Source: DATBFU01 sp035498405
Lineage (GTDB): Bacteria; Acidobacteriota; Thermoanaerobaculia; UBA5066; Gp7-AA6
Assembly (NCBI GenBank): GCA_035498405.1
Contig: DATKAE010000011.1
Span: 1-64,000, forward strand
Direction of reading: 5' to 3'
DNA: 64,000 bases
The notes beneath the pieces were generated by a model. It did no database searches, was not told where the DNA came from, and was given only the letters and a program-made list of their open reading frames with translations. Below are positions 17,198-28,805 of this stretch, piece by piece. The translations under genes and the position numbers were made by a program. Numbering within the stretch: position 1 is the first letter of the stretch; each line of letters begins with the position of its first letter.

Positions 17198-19972
17198 ATG
17201 GGAAAGATTCGCGTCGAAGAGCTCGCAGCCCAAATGGGAATCGGCAGCAAAGAGGTCCTCTTTCTGCTCCAGTCGATCGGCGTCGATGTTCAGTCGCCCC
17301 AGGCCGCCCTGGACGAGTCGACGGTCCTGGCGATCCTGCAGGGAAAGACGCACGCACCCAAGCAGCTGATCGTGCGCGATCCGGAGGCCAAGACCTTCCG
17401 GCCGCAGAAGAGCGCGCTCTCGCGAATCAAGATCGTGGAAAAGACCGCGGCGGCGCCCGGCGCAAAGCCCGGCGCTGGAGAGACGGAGGAGGTTCCCCAC
17501 GCTGCCGAGGCCCGGCCGAAAACGGCGGCCGCCGCCGAACCGGCGCGGACGGCGGTCCTTCCGCCCGAGCCGGAGCCGGAGGCCGTCAAGCCGCCACCGC
17601 CGCCGCCCCGGAAGATCGTTCTTCCGCCGCGGCCCACACCGATTCCCTCGGGGCCGCGCGCGACCGCCGGCCCCGCCGCCGGGGCTCCTCGTCGCGAGAC
17701 GGCGCGTCCCGCCGGACCCGCCCGGCCGATGGGACCGAGCGGCCCCGCCCTCCGGCAAACCGGACCTTCCGTCTATCGTCCCGCGCCGGGAGCGCCCTCC
17801 CGGCCCACGGGTCCGCGTCCCGGCGGCCCGTTGCGGCCGGGTGCCCCGATGGGACGCCCGGGAGGCCCTCCCGTTGGGCGCGCGGCCCCGCCGGCGGTAT
17901 CCGACCGCCCCTCCACCAAGCGCAAGAAAGAAGAGAAGGAGGAGGCGAAGAAACCCGCCAAGAAGGGCGGCGCCAAGCCCAAGATCACCGTCGCCGACGA
18001 AGTCGATCTGCGGGAGTTCGTGGGCGCGTTCGAAGAGGACACGTACTCCGACATTACGCTGCCTCTGATCGAAAAGACCGCGGAGACCGAGGAGGCCCCC
18101 GCCGAGCCTCGGCCCCTCTCCAAGTCGGCCATGCGCCGCGCCTCCAAGGAGACCCGCACTCACGACTCGGGCAAGTTGCTCGAGTTCAAGAAGCCGCTGC
18201 CCACCGGGCCTGTCTTCCTTTCCGAGGGTGTCACCGTCAAGGAGCTCTCCGAAAAGCTGGGTGTGCTGGCCAAGGACATCGTCCGGCTGCTGCTGCAGCG
18301 CGGGATCATGGCGACCATCAACCAGCCGCTCGACGCGGCGACCGCGATCCAGATCGCCAAGGAGGTCGGTGTCGAGGCCGCCGTCGTCTCCTTCGAAGAG
18401 GAGATGGAGCTCTCCCGTCTGCCGGCCGGCGAGGAGACTCCGGAAGCGGCGGACCGAAAGGCGCGAGCGCCGGTCGTCACGGTCATGGGCCATGTCGACC
18501 ACGGCAAGACATCGCTTCTGGACGCCATCCGCCAGACCAAGGTCGCGCAAGGCGAGGCCGGCGGCATCACGCAGCACATCGGCGCTTACCGCGTCGACGT
18601 CCAGGGCCGGCCGATCGTCTTCCTCGACACGCCGGGTCACGAGGCGTTCACGTCCATGCGCGCCCGCGGGGCCAAGGCCACCGACGTCGTCGTCCTCGTC
18701 GTCGCGGCCGATGACGGCGTCATGCCGCAGACCATCGAGGCCATCGACCACGCCCGCGCCGCCAAGGTGCCGATCGTCGTCGCGATCAACAAGATCGACA
18801 AGGGGAACGCCAATCCCGACCGCGTCAAGAAGGAGCTGGCGGACCGGGGCGTGCTGCTCGAGTCCTGGGGAGGCGACGTGCCCTCCGCGGAGATCTCGGC
18901 GCTCAAGAAACAGGGGATCGAGCACCTGCTCGAGTTGATCCTGCTCTCCGCCGACCTGCTGGAGCTTTCCGCCCCCGTCGGGGGCGAAGCCAGGGGTGTC
19001 GTTCTCGAGGCCCGCCGCGAGGCGGGGCGCGGCAACGTCGCGACGGTGCTCGTTCAGTCCGGCACGCTGCGCGTCGGGGACGTGTTCTTCGCCGGTTCCG
19101 CCTTCGGGCGAGTCCGCTCGATGCACGACGACCGGGGTACCAAGCTCGCGGAGGCCGGGCCCGCCACTCCCGTCGAGGTCACGGGCTTCGAGGACCTGCC
19201 CCAGGCGGGCGACCCGTTCCAGGTGTCGAGCGACGAGGCGAAGGCCCGATCGGTCGTCTCCTTCCGGCAGCAACGGGACCGCGACAAGGTCGCGGCCGCC
19301 TCGACCAAGCTCTCTCTCGATCAGCTCTTCAGCAAGATCCAGGAAGGGCGGATCAAGGAGCTTCCGATCATCCTGAAGGCCGACGTGACGGGATCGGTCG
19401 AGGTGCTCTCGCAGTCCTTGGAGAACCTGTCCAACGAGAAGGTCAAGGTGTCGCTCTTGCACGCCGGTGTCGGCGCCATCAACATCAACGACGTTCTGCT
19501 GGCCTCCGCCTCCGGTGCAATCATCGTCGGCTTCAACGTGAGGCCGGAAAAGAAGGCCGAGGCGGAGGCGGAAAAGCACGGCGTCGAGATCCGCCTGCAC
19601 ACCGTCATCTACAACGTCACCGACGAGATCAAGGCCGCGATGGAAGGCCTCCTCGAGCCGACGCTGAAGGAAGTCGCCAAGGGTCGGGCCGAAGTGCGCA
19701 ACACCTTCAAGGTGCCGAAAGTCGGAGTGGTCGCCGGCTGCTACGTCACCGAGGGCTCGATCGCACGGGGCTCGAACCTGCGCCTGCTGCGGGACAACCG
19801 CGTCATCTACGAAGGCAAGATCGGATCGCTGCGCCGGTTCAAGGACGACGTCTCCGAGGTTCGGCAGGGCTTCGAGTGCGGCATCGGCCTGGACAAATAT
19901 CAGGACATCAAGGTGGGAGACGTCATCGAGGCCTATCAGGTGGAGAGGGTCGCCGGGGTGATGAACGCCTGA
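17198..19972 (+). CDS. infB: Translation initiation factor IF-2
   Basis: The 924-residue GTPase places initiator tRNA on the ribosome. An N-terminal IF2N motif (1-60) is followed by a Pro/Ala/Arg-rich disordered linker (about 100-260), a second IF2N region (about 345-405), the G domain with GHVDHGKTS (G1), DTPGHEAF (G3) and NKIDK (G4), and the C-terminal tRNA-binding domains. Length is typical for a long high-GC IF-2. The ATG lies 10 bases after the nusA stop. Confidence 0.98.
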   Translation: MGKIRVEELAAQMGIGSKEVLFLLQSIGVDVQSPQAALDESTVLAILQGKTHAPKQLIVRDPEAKTFRPQKSALSRIKIVEKTAAAPGAKPGAGETEEVPHAAEARPKTAAAAEPARTAVLPPEPEPEAVKPPPPPPRKIVLPPRPTPIPSGPRATAGPAAGAPRRETARPAGPARPMGPSGPALRQTGPSVYRPAPGAPSRPTGPRPGGPLRPGAPMGRPGGPPVGRAAPPAVSDRPSTKRKKEEKEEAKKPAKKGGAKPKITVADEVDLREFVGAFEEDTYSDITLPLIEKTAETEEAPAEPRPLSKSAMRRASKETRTHDSGKLLEFKKPLPTGPVFLSEGVTVKELSEKLGVLAKDIVRLLLQRGIMATINQPLDAATAIQIAKEVGVEAAVVSFEEEMELSRLPAGEETPEAADRKARAPVVTVMGHVDHGKTSLLDAIRQTKVAQGEAGGITQHIGAYRVDVQGRPIVFLDTPGHEAFTSMRARGAKATDVVVLVVAADDGVMPQTIEAIDHARAAKVPIVVAINKIDKGNANPDRVKKELADRGVLLESWGGDVPSAEISALKKQGIEHLLELILLSADLLELSAPVGGEARGVVLEARREAGRGNVATVLVQSGTLRVGDVFFAGSAFGRVRSMHDDRGTKLAEAGPATPVEVTGFEDLPQAGDPFQVSSDEAKARSVVSFRQQRDRDKVAAASTKLSLDQLFSKIQEGRIKELPIILKADVTGSVEVLSQSLENLSNEKVKVSLLHAGVGAININDVLLASASGAIIVGFNVRPEKKAEAEAEKHGVEIRLHTVIYNVTDEIKAAMEGLLEPTLKEVAKGRAEVRNTFKVPKVGVVAGCYVTEGSIARGSNLRLLRDNRVIYEGKIGSLRRFKDDVSEVRQGFECGIGLDKYQDIKVGDVIEAYQVERVAGVMNA

Positions 19973-19984
19973 TTGCAGCAGGGC

Positions 19985-20010
19985 CCAGGGGTTGGGGGCC
20001 AGGGGTTAGG
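19985..20010 (+). repeat. GGGGTTAGG-type intergenic repeat
   Basis: CCAGGGGTTGGGGG followed by CCAGGGGTTAGG forms two related units in the infB-DUF503 gap. They share the GGGGTTAGG core with the array upstream of pyrE. Confidence 0.6.
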
Positions 20011-20054
20011 TCAGACGAAGCAAACGATCCTCGCCCCGGCCTCGAACCGACAAC

Positions 20055-20342
20055 ATGGTCATCGCCTACGCCGTCTTCGACTTGCACCTGCCCGGCTCGC
20101 GAGGCCTGAAGGAGAAACGCATGGTCCTGCGGAGCCTGAAGAGCCGAATCCGCAACGAGTTCGAGGTTTCGGTGGCCGAGGTGGACCAACAGGACATGCT
20201 TCAGCGCGCGTCGCTCGCCGTCGCTGCGGTCGGACCCGACCAGCCGCCGCTCGACGCGCTGCTCCAGAAGATCCTGAGCTTCGTGGAATCGAATCTGGAC
20301 GGAGAGATTCTCGGGTACGAGAATGAGTTCATCCATGTCTGA
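20055..20342 (+). CDS. DUF503 (YlxP-like) protein
   Basis: The 95-residue protein has the family start VIAYAVFDLHLPGSRGLKEKR and the KSRIRNEFEVSVAEVDQQD segment. DUF503 genes commonly lie between infB and rbfA, as here, and are thought to help ribosome maturation, without firm biochemistry. It is followed by rbfA after 15 bases. Confidence 0.9.
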   Translation: MVIAYAVFDLHLPGSRGLKEKRMVLRSLKSRIRNEFEVSVAEVDQQDMLQRASLAVAAVGPDQPPLDALLQKILSFVESNLDGEILGYENEFIHV

Positions 20343-20357
20343 GATCGAAGGGCGAGG

Positions 20358-20732
20358 ATGAAGGACTCCCGCCGAAGCCAGCGGGTGGCTCTCCTGGTCC
20401 GCGAGGAGCTCTCGCGCCTCGTGCTGACGGAAGCCCACGATCCGGAGCTGCGCCGCGTGACGATCACCGACGTCGAGATGCCGCCGGATCTCCGGTCCGC
20501 CCGCGTCTACTACTCCTGTCTCGGGCAAGAAGCCGAACGTCAGCGCGCCGGGGCCGCCCTCGACCGGGCGGCCGGGTACCTGCGCCGCGAGGTCACGCAG
20601 CGCTGCGGTCTTCGCTATGCGCCGGAGCTGCACTTCCTCTTCGATGCGACCCTCGAGCGCGGCGCGCGGATCGAAGAGCTGCTCGCGCAGGTCCGCGCCA
20701 CGCCGCCCCCTCCGGGGGAAGACGAATCGTGA
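20358..20732 (+). CDS. rbfA: Ribosome-binding factor A
   Basis: The 124-residue KH-fold protein matures 16S rRNA of the 30S subunit, especially in the cold. RVALLVREELSRLVL, DPELRRVTITDVEMPPD and the C-terminal LHFLFDATLERGARIEELL match the family. The stop overlaps the truB GTG start (GTGA), so the two are likely coupled. Confidence 0.96.
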   Translation: MKDSRRSQRVALLVREELSRLVLTEAHDPELRRVTITDVEMPPDLRSARVYYSCLGQEAERQRAGAALDRAAGYLRREVTQRCGLRYAPELHFLFDATLERGARIEELLAQVRATPPPPGEDES

Positions 20733-21676
20733 CGACGGCAGCCCCGGCGCGCCTTCCCGACGCGCTGCGCAAGGGGTTTCTGCTCTTGATCGACAAGCCG
20801 GCGGGGTTGACGTCCCACGACGTCGTCGAGAGGGTCCGCCGCGTTCTCAACCTGCCGCGCATCGGCCACAGCGGCACCCTCGACCCGATGGCGACGGGGT
20901 TGCTGCTGCTCTGCGCGGGCGGTGCGGCGCGGCTGCAAGGGTTCTTCACGCGCATGGACAAGTCCTACGAAGGGATCATCCGGCTCGGACGAGCGACGAC
21001 GACCTACGATCGCGAGGGCAGCGCCACCGGCCCGGAAAAGGACGCAACCGGCGTACGAAGCGAGGACGTCGAAGCGGCCGCCGCCGCCTTCCGGGGCGAG
21101 TTTCTGCAGGCGCCGCCGCCCTACTCGGCCAAGAAGGTCGGGGGCCGCAAGCTCTACGAGCTCGCGCGAAAAGGGGAAACCGTCGCCGTCGCTCCCAAGA
21201 AGGTGCGGGTCTCCGAGCTCTCTTTCGCGCCGCCGAGCGACGGACGGCTCCCCTTCTCGATCTCCTGTACCTCCGGCACCTACATTCGCTCGATCGCGAG
21301 CGAGCTCGGAGAGAGACTCGGCTGCGGGGCGCACCTCGAAGTTCTGCGGCGGACCCGGGTCGGAGATTTTTCCGTCGCCGACGCGGTGCCGCTCGAAGCC
21401 TTCGAACAGATGGCCGCCGAGCGGCGCCTGCAGGCGCCTCAGGCGGTCCCGCTCTCGCGGGTGCCCTTCCCGTTCGAGCGCGTTCGCGTGGCGTCGCTCG
21501 AGGCCTGGAAGCTGCGCAAGGGACAGTCGATCCCCCTGCGGAGCGTCTCGGCACGCGAGGGCGAATGGATCACGCTCGTCGGACCGGGGGATGAGATGGT
21601 GGCCCTCGGCCAAGTGACGCCGATCGGTCACGGGGGTGTCAGCCTCGTGCGGCCCAAGATCGTGCTGGAGGGATAG
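20729..21676 (+). CDS. truB: tRNA pseudouridine(55) synthase
   Basis: TruB makes pseudouridine 55 in the tRNA T-loop. The 315-residue protein has KPAGLTSHDVV, the catalytic motif GHSGTLDPMATGLLLL (with catalytic Asp), KSYEGIIRLG and CTSGTYIRSIASELGE, and a C-terminal PUA-like domain (about 240-315). Start is GTG, overlapping rbfA. It closes the rimP-to-truB operon; the next gene, rpsO, has its own upstream region of 100 bases. Confidence 0.96.
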   Translation: MTTAAPARLPDALRKGFLLLIDKPAGLTSHDVVERVRRVLNLPRIGHSGTLDPMATGLLLLCAGGAARLQGFFTRMDKSYEGIIRLGRATTTYDREGSATGPEKDATGVRSEDVEAAAAAFRGEFLQAPPPYSAKKVGGRKLYELARKGETVAVAPKKVRVSELSFAPPSDGRLPFSISCTSGTYIRSIASELGERLGCGAHLEVLRRTRVGDFSVADAVPLEAFEQMAAERRLQAPQAVPLSRVPFPFERVRVASLEAWKLRKGQSIPLRSVSAREGEWITLVGPGDEMVALGQVTPIGHGGVSLVRPKIVLEG

Positions 21677-21777
21677 ACGGATAGGCCGTCTGCGCGGGAT
21701 CGACTCCCGGCGCCAAGTTGTGCTAGGCTGGCGGTTTATAGAAAAAGTGTGAGAGAAGCGAAAGTAGTGGAGGTTTC

Positions 21778-22053
21778 TTGAACGTCACGGAATTTGGAAC
21801 GGAAAAGCCGAACATCGTCCGGCAGTTCCGCACCCACGACAAGGACACCGGCTCCCCCGAGGTCCAAGTCGCCCTGTTGACCAATCGAATCGGCTACCTG
21901 ACGGAGCACTTCAAGTCCAACGCGAAGGACCACCACTCGCGCCGCGGCTTGCTCAAGCTCGTCAGCCGGCGACGGCGGCTGCTCGATTACCTGAAGAACG
22001 AGAGCCCCGAGCGGTACCAGAAGCTGATCGATCGCCTCGGTCTCCGCAAGTAG
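21778..22053 (+). CDS. rpsO: 30S ribosomal protein S15, TTG start
   Basis: The 91-residue S15 has HDKDTGSPEVQVALLTNRI, HHSRRGLLKLVSRRRRLLDYL and YQKLIDRLGLRK, all family hallmarks. It binds the central 16S domain. There is no ATG in the expected place; TTG at 21778 follows GGAGG (21769-21773) with correct spacing. It precedes pnp as in many bacteria. Confidence 0.96.
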   Translation: MNVTEFGTEKPNIVRQFRTHDKDTGSPEVQVALLTNRIGYLTEHFKSNAKDHHSRRGLLKLVSRRRRLLDYLKNESPERYQKLIDRLGLRK

Positions 22054-22160
22054 ATCCGTCGGCCCTTCGGCGGGTCTCGGGCGAGGATTCCCGGGGAGCA
22101 ACGGCCTCCCGCCGTCCCCACTTTCCGCCCGCCGCGGCGCCACTGGAAAAGGAATTAACC

Positions 22161-24392
<2,232 letters not shown>

Positions 24393-24426
24393 CGCCGGAC
24401 TCGAATCCATCGGCCCGAGGCCGAGC

Positions 24427-24453
24427 AGCGCGGCGGAGACGCCGCGCTTTTTT
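24427..24453 (+). terminator. Rho-independent terminator after pnp
   Basis: AGCGCGGCG-GAGA-CGCCGCGCT forms a 9-bp perfect stem with a GNRA-like loop, followed by six T residues, 34 bp after the pnp stop. Confidence 0.92.
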
Positions 24454-24474
24454 GTTGCTCGGAGCGGGGCCCGG

Positions 24475-24885
24475 TCACCGCATCCGAATCGCGATGCGCA
24501 CCCACCAGGGGGCCTGCGGGGGCTGCGGGTACTTCGCCTCCTGGAAATCGGGCTCCACGCACCGCGAGACGTCGGTCTCGGGCACGAAGATCAATTCCTC
24601 CGATTCTCCCGCGGCGCTCACGCGGACGAATGCCTCGAAGGAGACGAGCTGGTCCTTCGGGACGCCCTTCGCACAGCGCTCGAGGGCTTTCTTGAGCCAC
24701 CGGTCGAGGTGCGCCTCGAGCGCCGTCTGGTAGCGACGCCCGGCCGGCGTGCGGGCGTTCTCGTCGGCCGCCTCGCGCGCGATCGTCGGGCTCGTGCGCT
24801 TGGCCTCCTCGGCCGCCGCGGAGGCGCCGAGGCTGCAGGCAAGCGCGAGGGTCCACACCATCCCCCTTCTCACATCCGCGATCAT
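24475..24885 (-). CDS. Secreted protein of unknown function
   Basis: The 136-residue protein has a signal peptide (MIADVRRGMVWTLALACSLGASAAA) with cleavage after the ASA motif. The mature part has two Cys and a segment LVSFEAFVRVSAAGESEELIF that resembles the beta-hairpin of AgmX/TonB C-terminal domains. That resemblance is weak and I do not assign a function. It is the last gene of the metG-tatD-zincin group, 13 bp after the zincin stop. The frame is open to 24921 but the ATG at 24885 fits the signal peptide best. Confidence 0.65.
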   Translation of the reverse strand: MIADVRRGMVWTLALACSLGASAAAEEAKRTSPTIAREAADENARTPAGRRYQTALEAHLDRWLKKALERCAKGVPKDQLVSFEAFVRVSAAGESEELIFVPETDVSRCVEPDFQEAKYPQPPQAPWWVRIAIRMR

Positions 24886-24898
24886 GGCACGCCCCGCC

Positions 24899-25267
24899 TC
24901 AGTAGGGCATCTCCTCGTCATTCAAGCCCAGCATGTGCCCGACTTCGTGAACGACGGTGTCGCGGATCTCGCGCACGGCCTCGCCGCGGGTCTGGCAGCA
25001 GCGCAGGATCGGACCCCGGAAGATCGCGATCTGCGCCGGCAGCGGCGACAGCGCCGCCTCCCTCTCGAAGAAGGGGACGCCGCGGAAGATCCCGAAGAGT
25101 TCTTCCTCCTCGGGCGTGTCCGTCTCGTCGTAGTCCTCCGGAGAGGCCTCTTCCTCTACCACGACGACGACGTTCTGGAGGTACCGGCGAAACTTCTCGG
25201 GCACGGAGGCCAGGGCTTCCTCGACGTAAGAGTCAAACTCCCCCTGGGTGACGCGGGAAGAGCTCAC
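24899..25267 (-). CDS. Zincin-like metallopeptidase family protein, GTG start
   Basis: The 122-residue protein matches the small minimal zincins (Pfam PF06262 type). It has an acidic middle, then FGIFRGVPF and, near the C-terminus, HEVGHMLGLND with the HExxHxxG zinc site (His107, Glu108, His111). Proteolytic activity is presumed, not shown, for this family. The GTG start at 25267 overlaps the tatD stop (GTGA). The longer open frame upstream is antisense-type GC bias, not this gene. Confidence 0.85.
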   Translation of the reverse strand: MSSSRVTQGEFDSYVEEALASVPEKFRRYLQNVVVVVEEEASPEDYDETDTPEEEELFGIFRGVPFFEREAALSPLPAQIAIFRGPILRCCQTRGEAVREIRDTVVHEVGHMLGLNDEEMPY

Positions 25268-26034
25268 GGCCGGCCCGCGAAAAGACGGTCGAAGTTGTCG
25301 ATCGTCGCTCGTGCCACGGTCTCGAGATCGACGCCCTTGACCTCGGCGAGCTTCCTTGCCGTCTCGACGACGAAGGCCGGCTCGCAGGGCTTCCCGCGGT
25401 GGGGAACGGGCGCGAGGTACGGCGTGTCGGTCTCGAGCAGCATCGCCTCGAGCGGCAGGTCCGCCGCCGCGGCGCGGATGTTCTCCGCCGCGCGAAAGGT
25501 GATCATCCCCGAAAAGGATACGAGGTAGCCCATGCCGATGGCCGCCTTGCCGTAGGCGCCGTTTTCCGTGAAGGAATGGAAGACGCCCGGGCGCTCGCGC
25601 GGCGGCAACCGCTCCAGCAGCGCCCGCATTTCCCCGCTGCTCTCCCGGTTGTGCAGGAGCGCCGGCAGGGCGAGCCTCGCCGCGAGGTCCAGCATCCACT
25701 CGAGCACCTCGATCTGCACCGGGCGCGGCGAGTGCTCGTAGTGGAAGTCGAGGCCGACCTCGCCGATCGCCGCCACGCGCGGCTGCCGGGCGAGATCTTC
25801 GAGGGCCGCGCCGTCGCGCTTCCAGTCGAAACGCCTGGCCTCGTGGGGATGCACTCCCACGGCGGCCCAGACGTCGTCTTGCTCCGCGGCGAGTACCACC
25901 GCGCGCGCCGAATCCTCGAGCGTCGTCCCGGGCACGAGAAAGCGCCCGACACCCGCCGCCCGCGCGCGGGCGAGCAACGCGGCCGCGTCCACCCCCATCT
26001 GCAGGTGGCAATGCGAGTCGGAGAGGGGTGTCAA
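25264..26034 (-). CDS. tatD: TatD-family metal-dependent hydrolase (DNase)
   Basis: The 256-residue TIM-barrel protein has the metal ligands in DSHCHL (residues 6-11), the catalytic Glu in IGEVGLDFHY, VFHSFTENG and the final LETDTPYLAP. TatD enzymes are 3'-5' DNA/RNA exonucleases. The start is TTG at 26034, three bases after the metG stop, so it is probably coupled with metG. The metG-tatD order is widespread. Confidence 0.93.
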   Translation of the reverse strand: MTPLSDSHCHLQMGVDAAALLARARAAGVGRFLVPGTTLEDSARAVVLAAEQDDVWAAVGVHPHEARRFDWKRDGAALEDLARQPRVAAIGEVGLDFHYEHSPRPVQIEVLEWMLDLAARLALPALLHNRESSGEMRALLERLPPRERPGVFHSFTENGAYGKAAIGMGYLVSFSGMITFRAAENIRAAAADLPLEAMLLETDTPYLAPVPHRGKPCEPAFVVETARKLAEVKGVDLETVARATIDNFDRLFAGRP

Positions 26035-26036
26035 GT

Positions 26037-27971
26037 TTACTTGACTCTGCTGCCGGGCGGCACGTTGGCAGCCACTTCGAGGAGCGACGGCTCCCCCGCT
26101 TCACCGACGGTGGCGGCGAGCACCATCCCGTTGGACTCGACCCCCATCAGCTTGGCTGGCTTGAGATTCACCACGACCACGACGTTTCGGCCCACCAGTG
26201 CCTCCGGCTCGTACTGGGCCGCGATGCCGGCCACGATCTGACGCTCTTCGGCTCCGATGTCCACTCTCAATTTCATCAACTTGTTCGACTTCGGCACCCG
26301 CTCGGCCGCGATGACGCGGGCCGTGCGAAGTTGCACTCTCTGGAACTCTTCGATACCGATGCGGCCGTCGGACTCCGGGGTTCCCGCGGGAGCGGGTGCG
26401 ATGGGTTTTTCGCTCATGGTCTGCTCCTCTCGACCAAAGTAAACGCCGGCATCGGCGCGAGGAAACAAGGAAGGAGGCTCCGGCATGGGAGAACCCGGCA
26501 CCAGACCGCCCCAGGAGAGGTCGGCCGCCACGGGGAGGCGCGCCGGAAGGCCGAACGCTTCGAAGATGCGACGCGCGGTCGCCGGCAGAAACGGCGAGAG
26601 CATGGCCGCCGTCAGGCGCACGCCCTCGGCGGCGGCGTAGAGGATCCGGGAGAGGCGCGGCGAGGCGCCCTCCTCTTTGCGCACCTTCCAGGGCTCGTGC
26701 GCCACGACGTAGCCGTTGATCTCCGTCAGGAGGCGCCAGACGGCCTCGAGCGCCCGGTTGAAGGCGAAGTCCTCCATCGCCGCGCGCCACTCGGGCAGCG
26801 TCCGCTCGAAGGACACCTTCACCTCGTTGTCGGTGCAGCGCTCGGGCGGCACGGCGCCGAAGGACTGACGGCACAGCGCCGCGACCCGCGAGACCGTGTT
26901 GCCGAGGTCGTTGGCGAGATCCGCGTTGTAGCGCGCGAGAAACGCCTCGTCGGAGAAGCTCGCGTCCTGGCCGAAAGCCATCTCGCGCATCAGGAAATAG
27001 CGCAGGGCCTCGGGCCCGAACGCCTCGACCAGGGCGTCGGGGCGCACGACGTTGCCGACGGACTTCGACATCTTCCGGGCATCGCGCAGCCACCAGCCGT
27101 GAGCCCAAACGGTCGTCGGCAGCGGAAGTCCCGCCGAAAGGAGGAAGGCCGGCCAGTACACGGCGTGGAACCGCAGAATGTCCTTGCCGATCAGGTGGAC
27201 GCGCCGACCGTCCGGCGCCTCCCAGAACTCCCGGTAGAAGCGGTCGTCTTCCGATCCGAAGCCGAGCGCGGTGATGTAGTTGGCCAGCGCATCGAGCCAC
27301 ACGTAGACGACGTGCCCGGGTCGGCCCGGGAACGGAATGCCCCACTTGACCTTCGAACGGGAGACCGAGAGGTCGGTCAGCCCGCCGCGCACGAAGGACG
27401 CGACCTCCGCCAGCCGGCTCTCGGGCCGCACGAATTCGGGATGCCTCCCGTAGTGCTCGAGAAGCCGCGCGGCGTATCGGGAAAGGCGAAAGAAGACGTT
27501 CTCCTCGGACTCCCAGGCGCAAGGCGTACCGTGCTGGGGACATCGTCTTTCGGCATCGAGCTCCTTTTCCGTGTAGAAGGCCTCGCAGCTGGCGCAATAC
27601 CAACCCTCGTGCTTGTCGACGTAGAAGTCCCCGGCAGATTCGATCCGCTCGATCAGTGCTTCGACCCCGCGGCGGTGGCGACCCTCGGTCGTCCGGATGA
27701 AGTCGTCGTGCGCGATTTCGAACCGGCGGTAGAGCTCGTGATAGCGCGCCACGACCCGATCGGCGAGCGCGATCGGCGTCACGCCCTGCGCGGCCGCGGC
27801 CTTCTCGATGTTCTGTCCGTGCTCGTCGGTGCCCGTCAGGAGCCGCGTCGGCTCGCCGAGCAGGCGGTGAAAGCGGGACGCGACGTCGCAGACGACCGTC
27901 GAGTAGATGTGGCCGATGTGCGGCAGGTCGTTGACGTAATAGATCGGTGTCGTGACGTAGAAGGGACGCAT
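26037..27971 (-). CDS. metG: Methionine--tRNA ligase with C-terminal tRNA-binding domain
   Basis: The 644-residue class I synthetase has the HIGH motif (PHIGHIYS, about residue 17), zinc Cys pairs in CASCEAFYTEKEL and RRCPQHG, the KMSKS loop (DARKMSKSVGN), an anticodon-binding helical domain, and a C-terminal EMAP-II/Trbp111 OB-fold (about 535-644, VQLRTARVIAAERV, VDIGAEERQIVAGIA). It charges initiator and elongator tRNA-Met. The OB domain normally aids tRNA capture and dimerisation; PheT in this window has lost its own copy. Confidence 0.97.
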   Translation of the reverse strand: MRPFYVTTPIYYVNDLPHIGHIYSTVVCDVASRFHRLLGEPTRLLTGTDEHGQNIEKAAAAQGVTPIALADRVVARYHELYRRFEIAHDDFIRTTEGRHRRGVEALIERIESAGDFYVDKHEGWYCASCEAFYTEKELDAERRCPQHGTPCAWESEENVFFRLSRYAARLLEHYGRHPEFVRPESRLAEVASFVRGGLTDLSVSRSKVKWGIPFPGRPGHVVYVWLDALANYITALGFGSEDDRFYREFWEAPDGRRVHLIGKDILRFHAVYWPAFLLSAGLPLPTTVWAHGWWLRDARKMSKSVGNVVRPDALVEAFGPEALRYFLMREMAFGQDASFSDEAFLARYNADLANDLGNTVSRVAALCRQSFGAVPPERCTDNEVKVSFERTLPEWRAAMEDFAFNRALEAVWRLLTEINGYVVAHEPWKVRKEEGASPRLSRILYAAAEGVRLTAAMLSPFLPATARRIFEAFGLPARLPVAADLSWGGLVPGSPMPEPPSLFPRADAGVYFGREEQTMSEKPIAPAPAGTPESDGRIGIEEFQRVQLRTARVIAAERVPKSNKLMKLRVDIGAEERQIVAGIAAQYEPEALVGRNVVVVVNLKPAKLMGVESNGMVLAATVGEAGEPSLLEVAANVPPGSRVK

Positions 27972-28013
27972 GTGAAACGCGAAAGATAGCGCATTTGCTC
28001 GGGGGAGCCGCGC

Positions 28014-28718
28014 TCACAGCAGGCCCGACTCGCGGAACGAAATGCAGCCGTCCCGCGCCACGACGATGTGATCGAGCAGCCGCAACCCCACGGCCTCGGC
28101 CGCGGACGCGAGGCGCCGCGTGAACTCGCGGTCCTCCCGCGACGGAGTCGGGTCTCCCGAAGGATGGTTGTGGTAGACGATCAGCCCCGCCGCGTTGGCC
28201 AGCAGCGCCCGCTTCAGCAGCTCCCGCGGCTCGACCACGGCGCGGTCGAGCGTGCCGCGGTAGATCTCCGGGTCGTGCCGGACCAGACGGTTGCGGGCAT
28301 TCAAGAAGAACGCGCCGGTCCGCTCCTGCGTGCCATCCCCCTGCGATTGCCGCAGCGATTCCTTGACCAGCCTCGGCTCGTTCAAGAGGTCCCGGCCGGC
28401 GAGCGTCTCGGTGGCGAGGCGCCTCCCGATCTCGAGCGCCGCCTCGATCGCCGCCCCGCGAGCCTGCTTGATCCCGCGCTCCCGGCGCAGCTCGGCTCCG
28501 GAGAGGCCGGCCAACCCGGCTAAGCCGCCGTGCGCCGCGAGCAGCCGGCGGGCGCGGTCGAGCACGCTCTCGCCCGGCGACCCGGTGCCGAGCAGGAGCG
28601 AGAGAAGCTCCTCGTTCGAAAGCGCCGAGGGCCCGAGTCTCGCCAGCCGCTCGCGGGGCCGGTCCTCGAAGGGAATGTCCTGGATGCGAAACGTGCGGAC
28701 AGAATGGAGCTCGGTCAT
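28014..28718 (-). CDS. radC: RadC-family JAB/MPN domain protein
   Basis: The 234-residue protein has the N-terminal helix-hairpin-helix region (PRERLARLGPSALSNEELL) and a C-terminal JAB domain with HNHPSGDPTPSREDREF, the HxH plus Asp metal site. The historical DNA-repair role of RadC is no longer accepted and its function is unknown; related proteins sit in defence and mobile regions. It is divergent from the DUF2905 gene, and 42 bp from metG. Confidence 0.93.
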   Translation of the reverse strand: MTELHSVRTFRIQDIPFEDRPRERLARLGPSALSNEELLSLLLGTGSPGESVLDRARRLLAAHGGLAGLAGLSGAELRRERGIKQARGAAIEAALEIGRRLATETLAGRDLLNEPRLVKESLRQSQGDGTQERTGAFFLNARNRLVRHDPEIYRGTLDRAVVEPRELLKRALLANAAGLIVYHNHPSGDPTPSREDREFTRRLASAAEAVGLRLLDHIVVARDGCISFRESGLL

Positions 28719-28805
28719 GGTCGTGGCCGGAGGACGGCGGAGGGCGAAGGACCCGGGAGGGAGGACGCTGGAATGATGCCACCGCCGGGGGGAGAATTCA
28801 ACCGG

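Noticed and set aside
15671..19600. 1309-residue open frame antisense to nusA and infB
   Set aside because: It mirrors two certain genes, is full of Asp/Arg/Leu repeats expected from their codon bias, and shows no domain.
21718..21742. Promoter for rpsO (TTGTGC ... TATAGA)
   Set aside because: The spacing is 13 bases, too short for a sigma-70 promoter.
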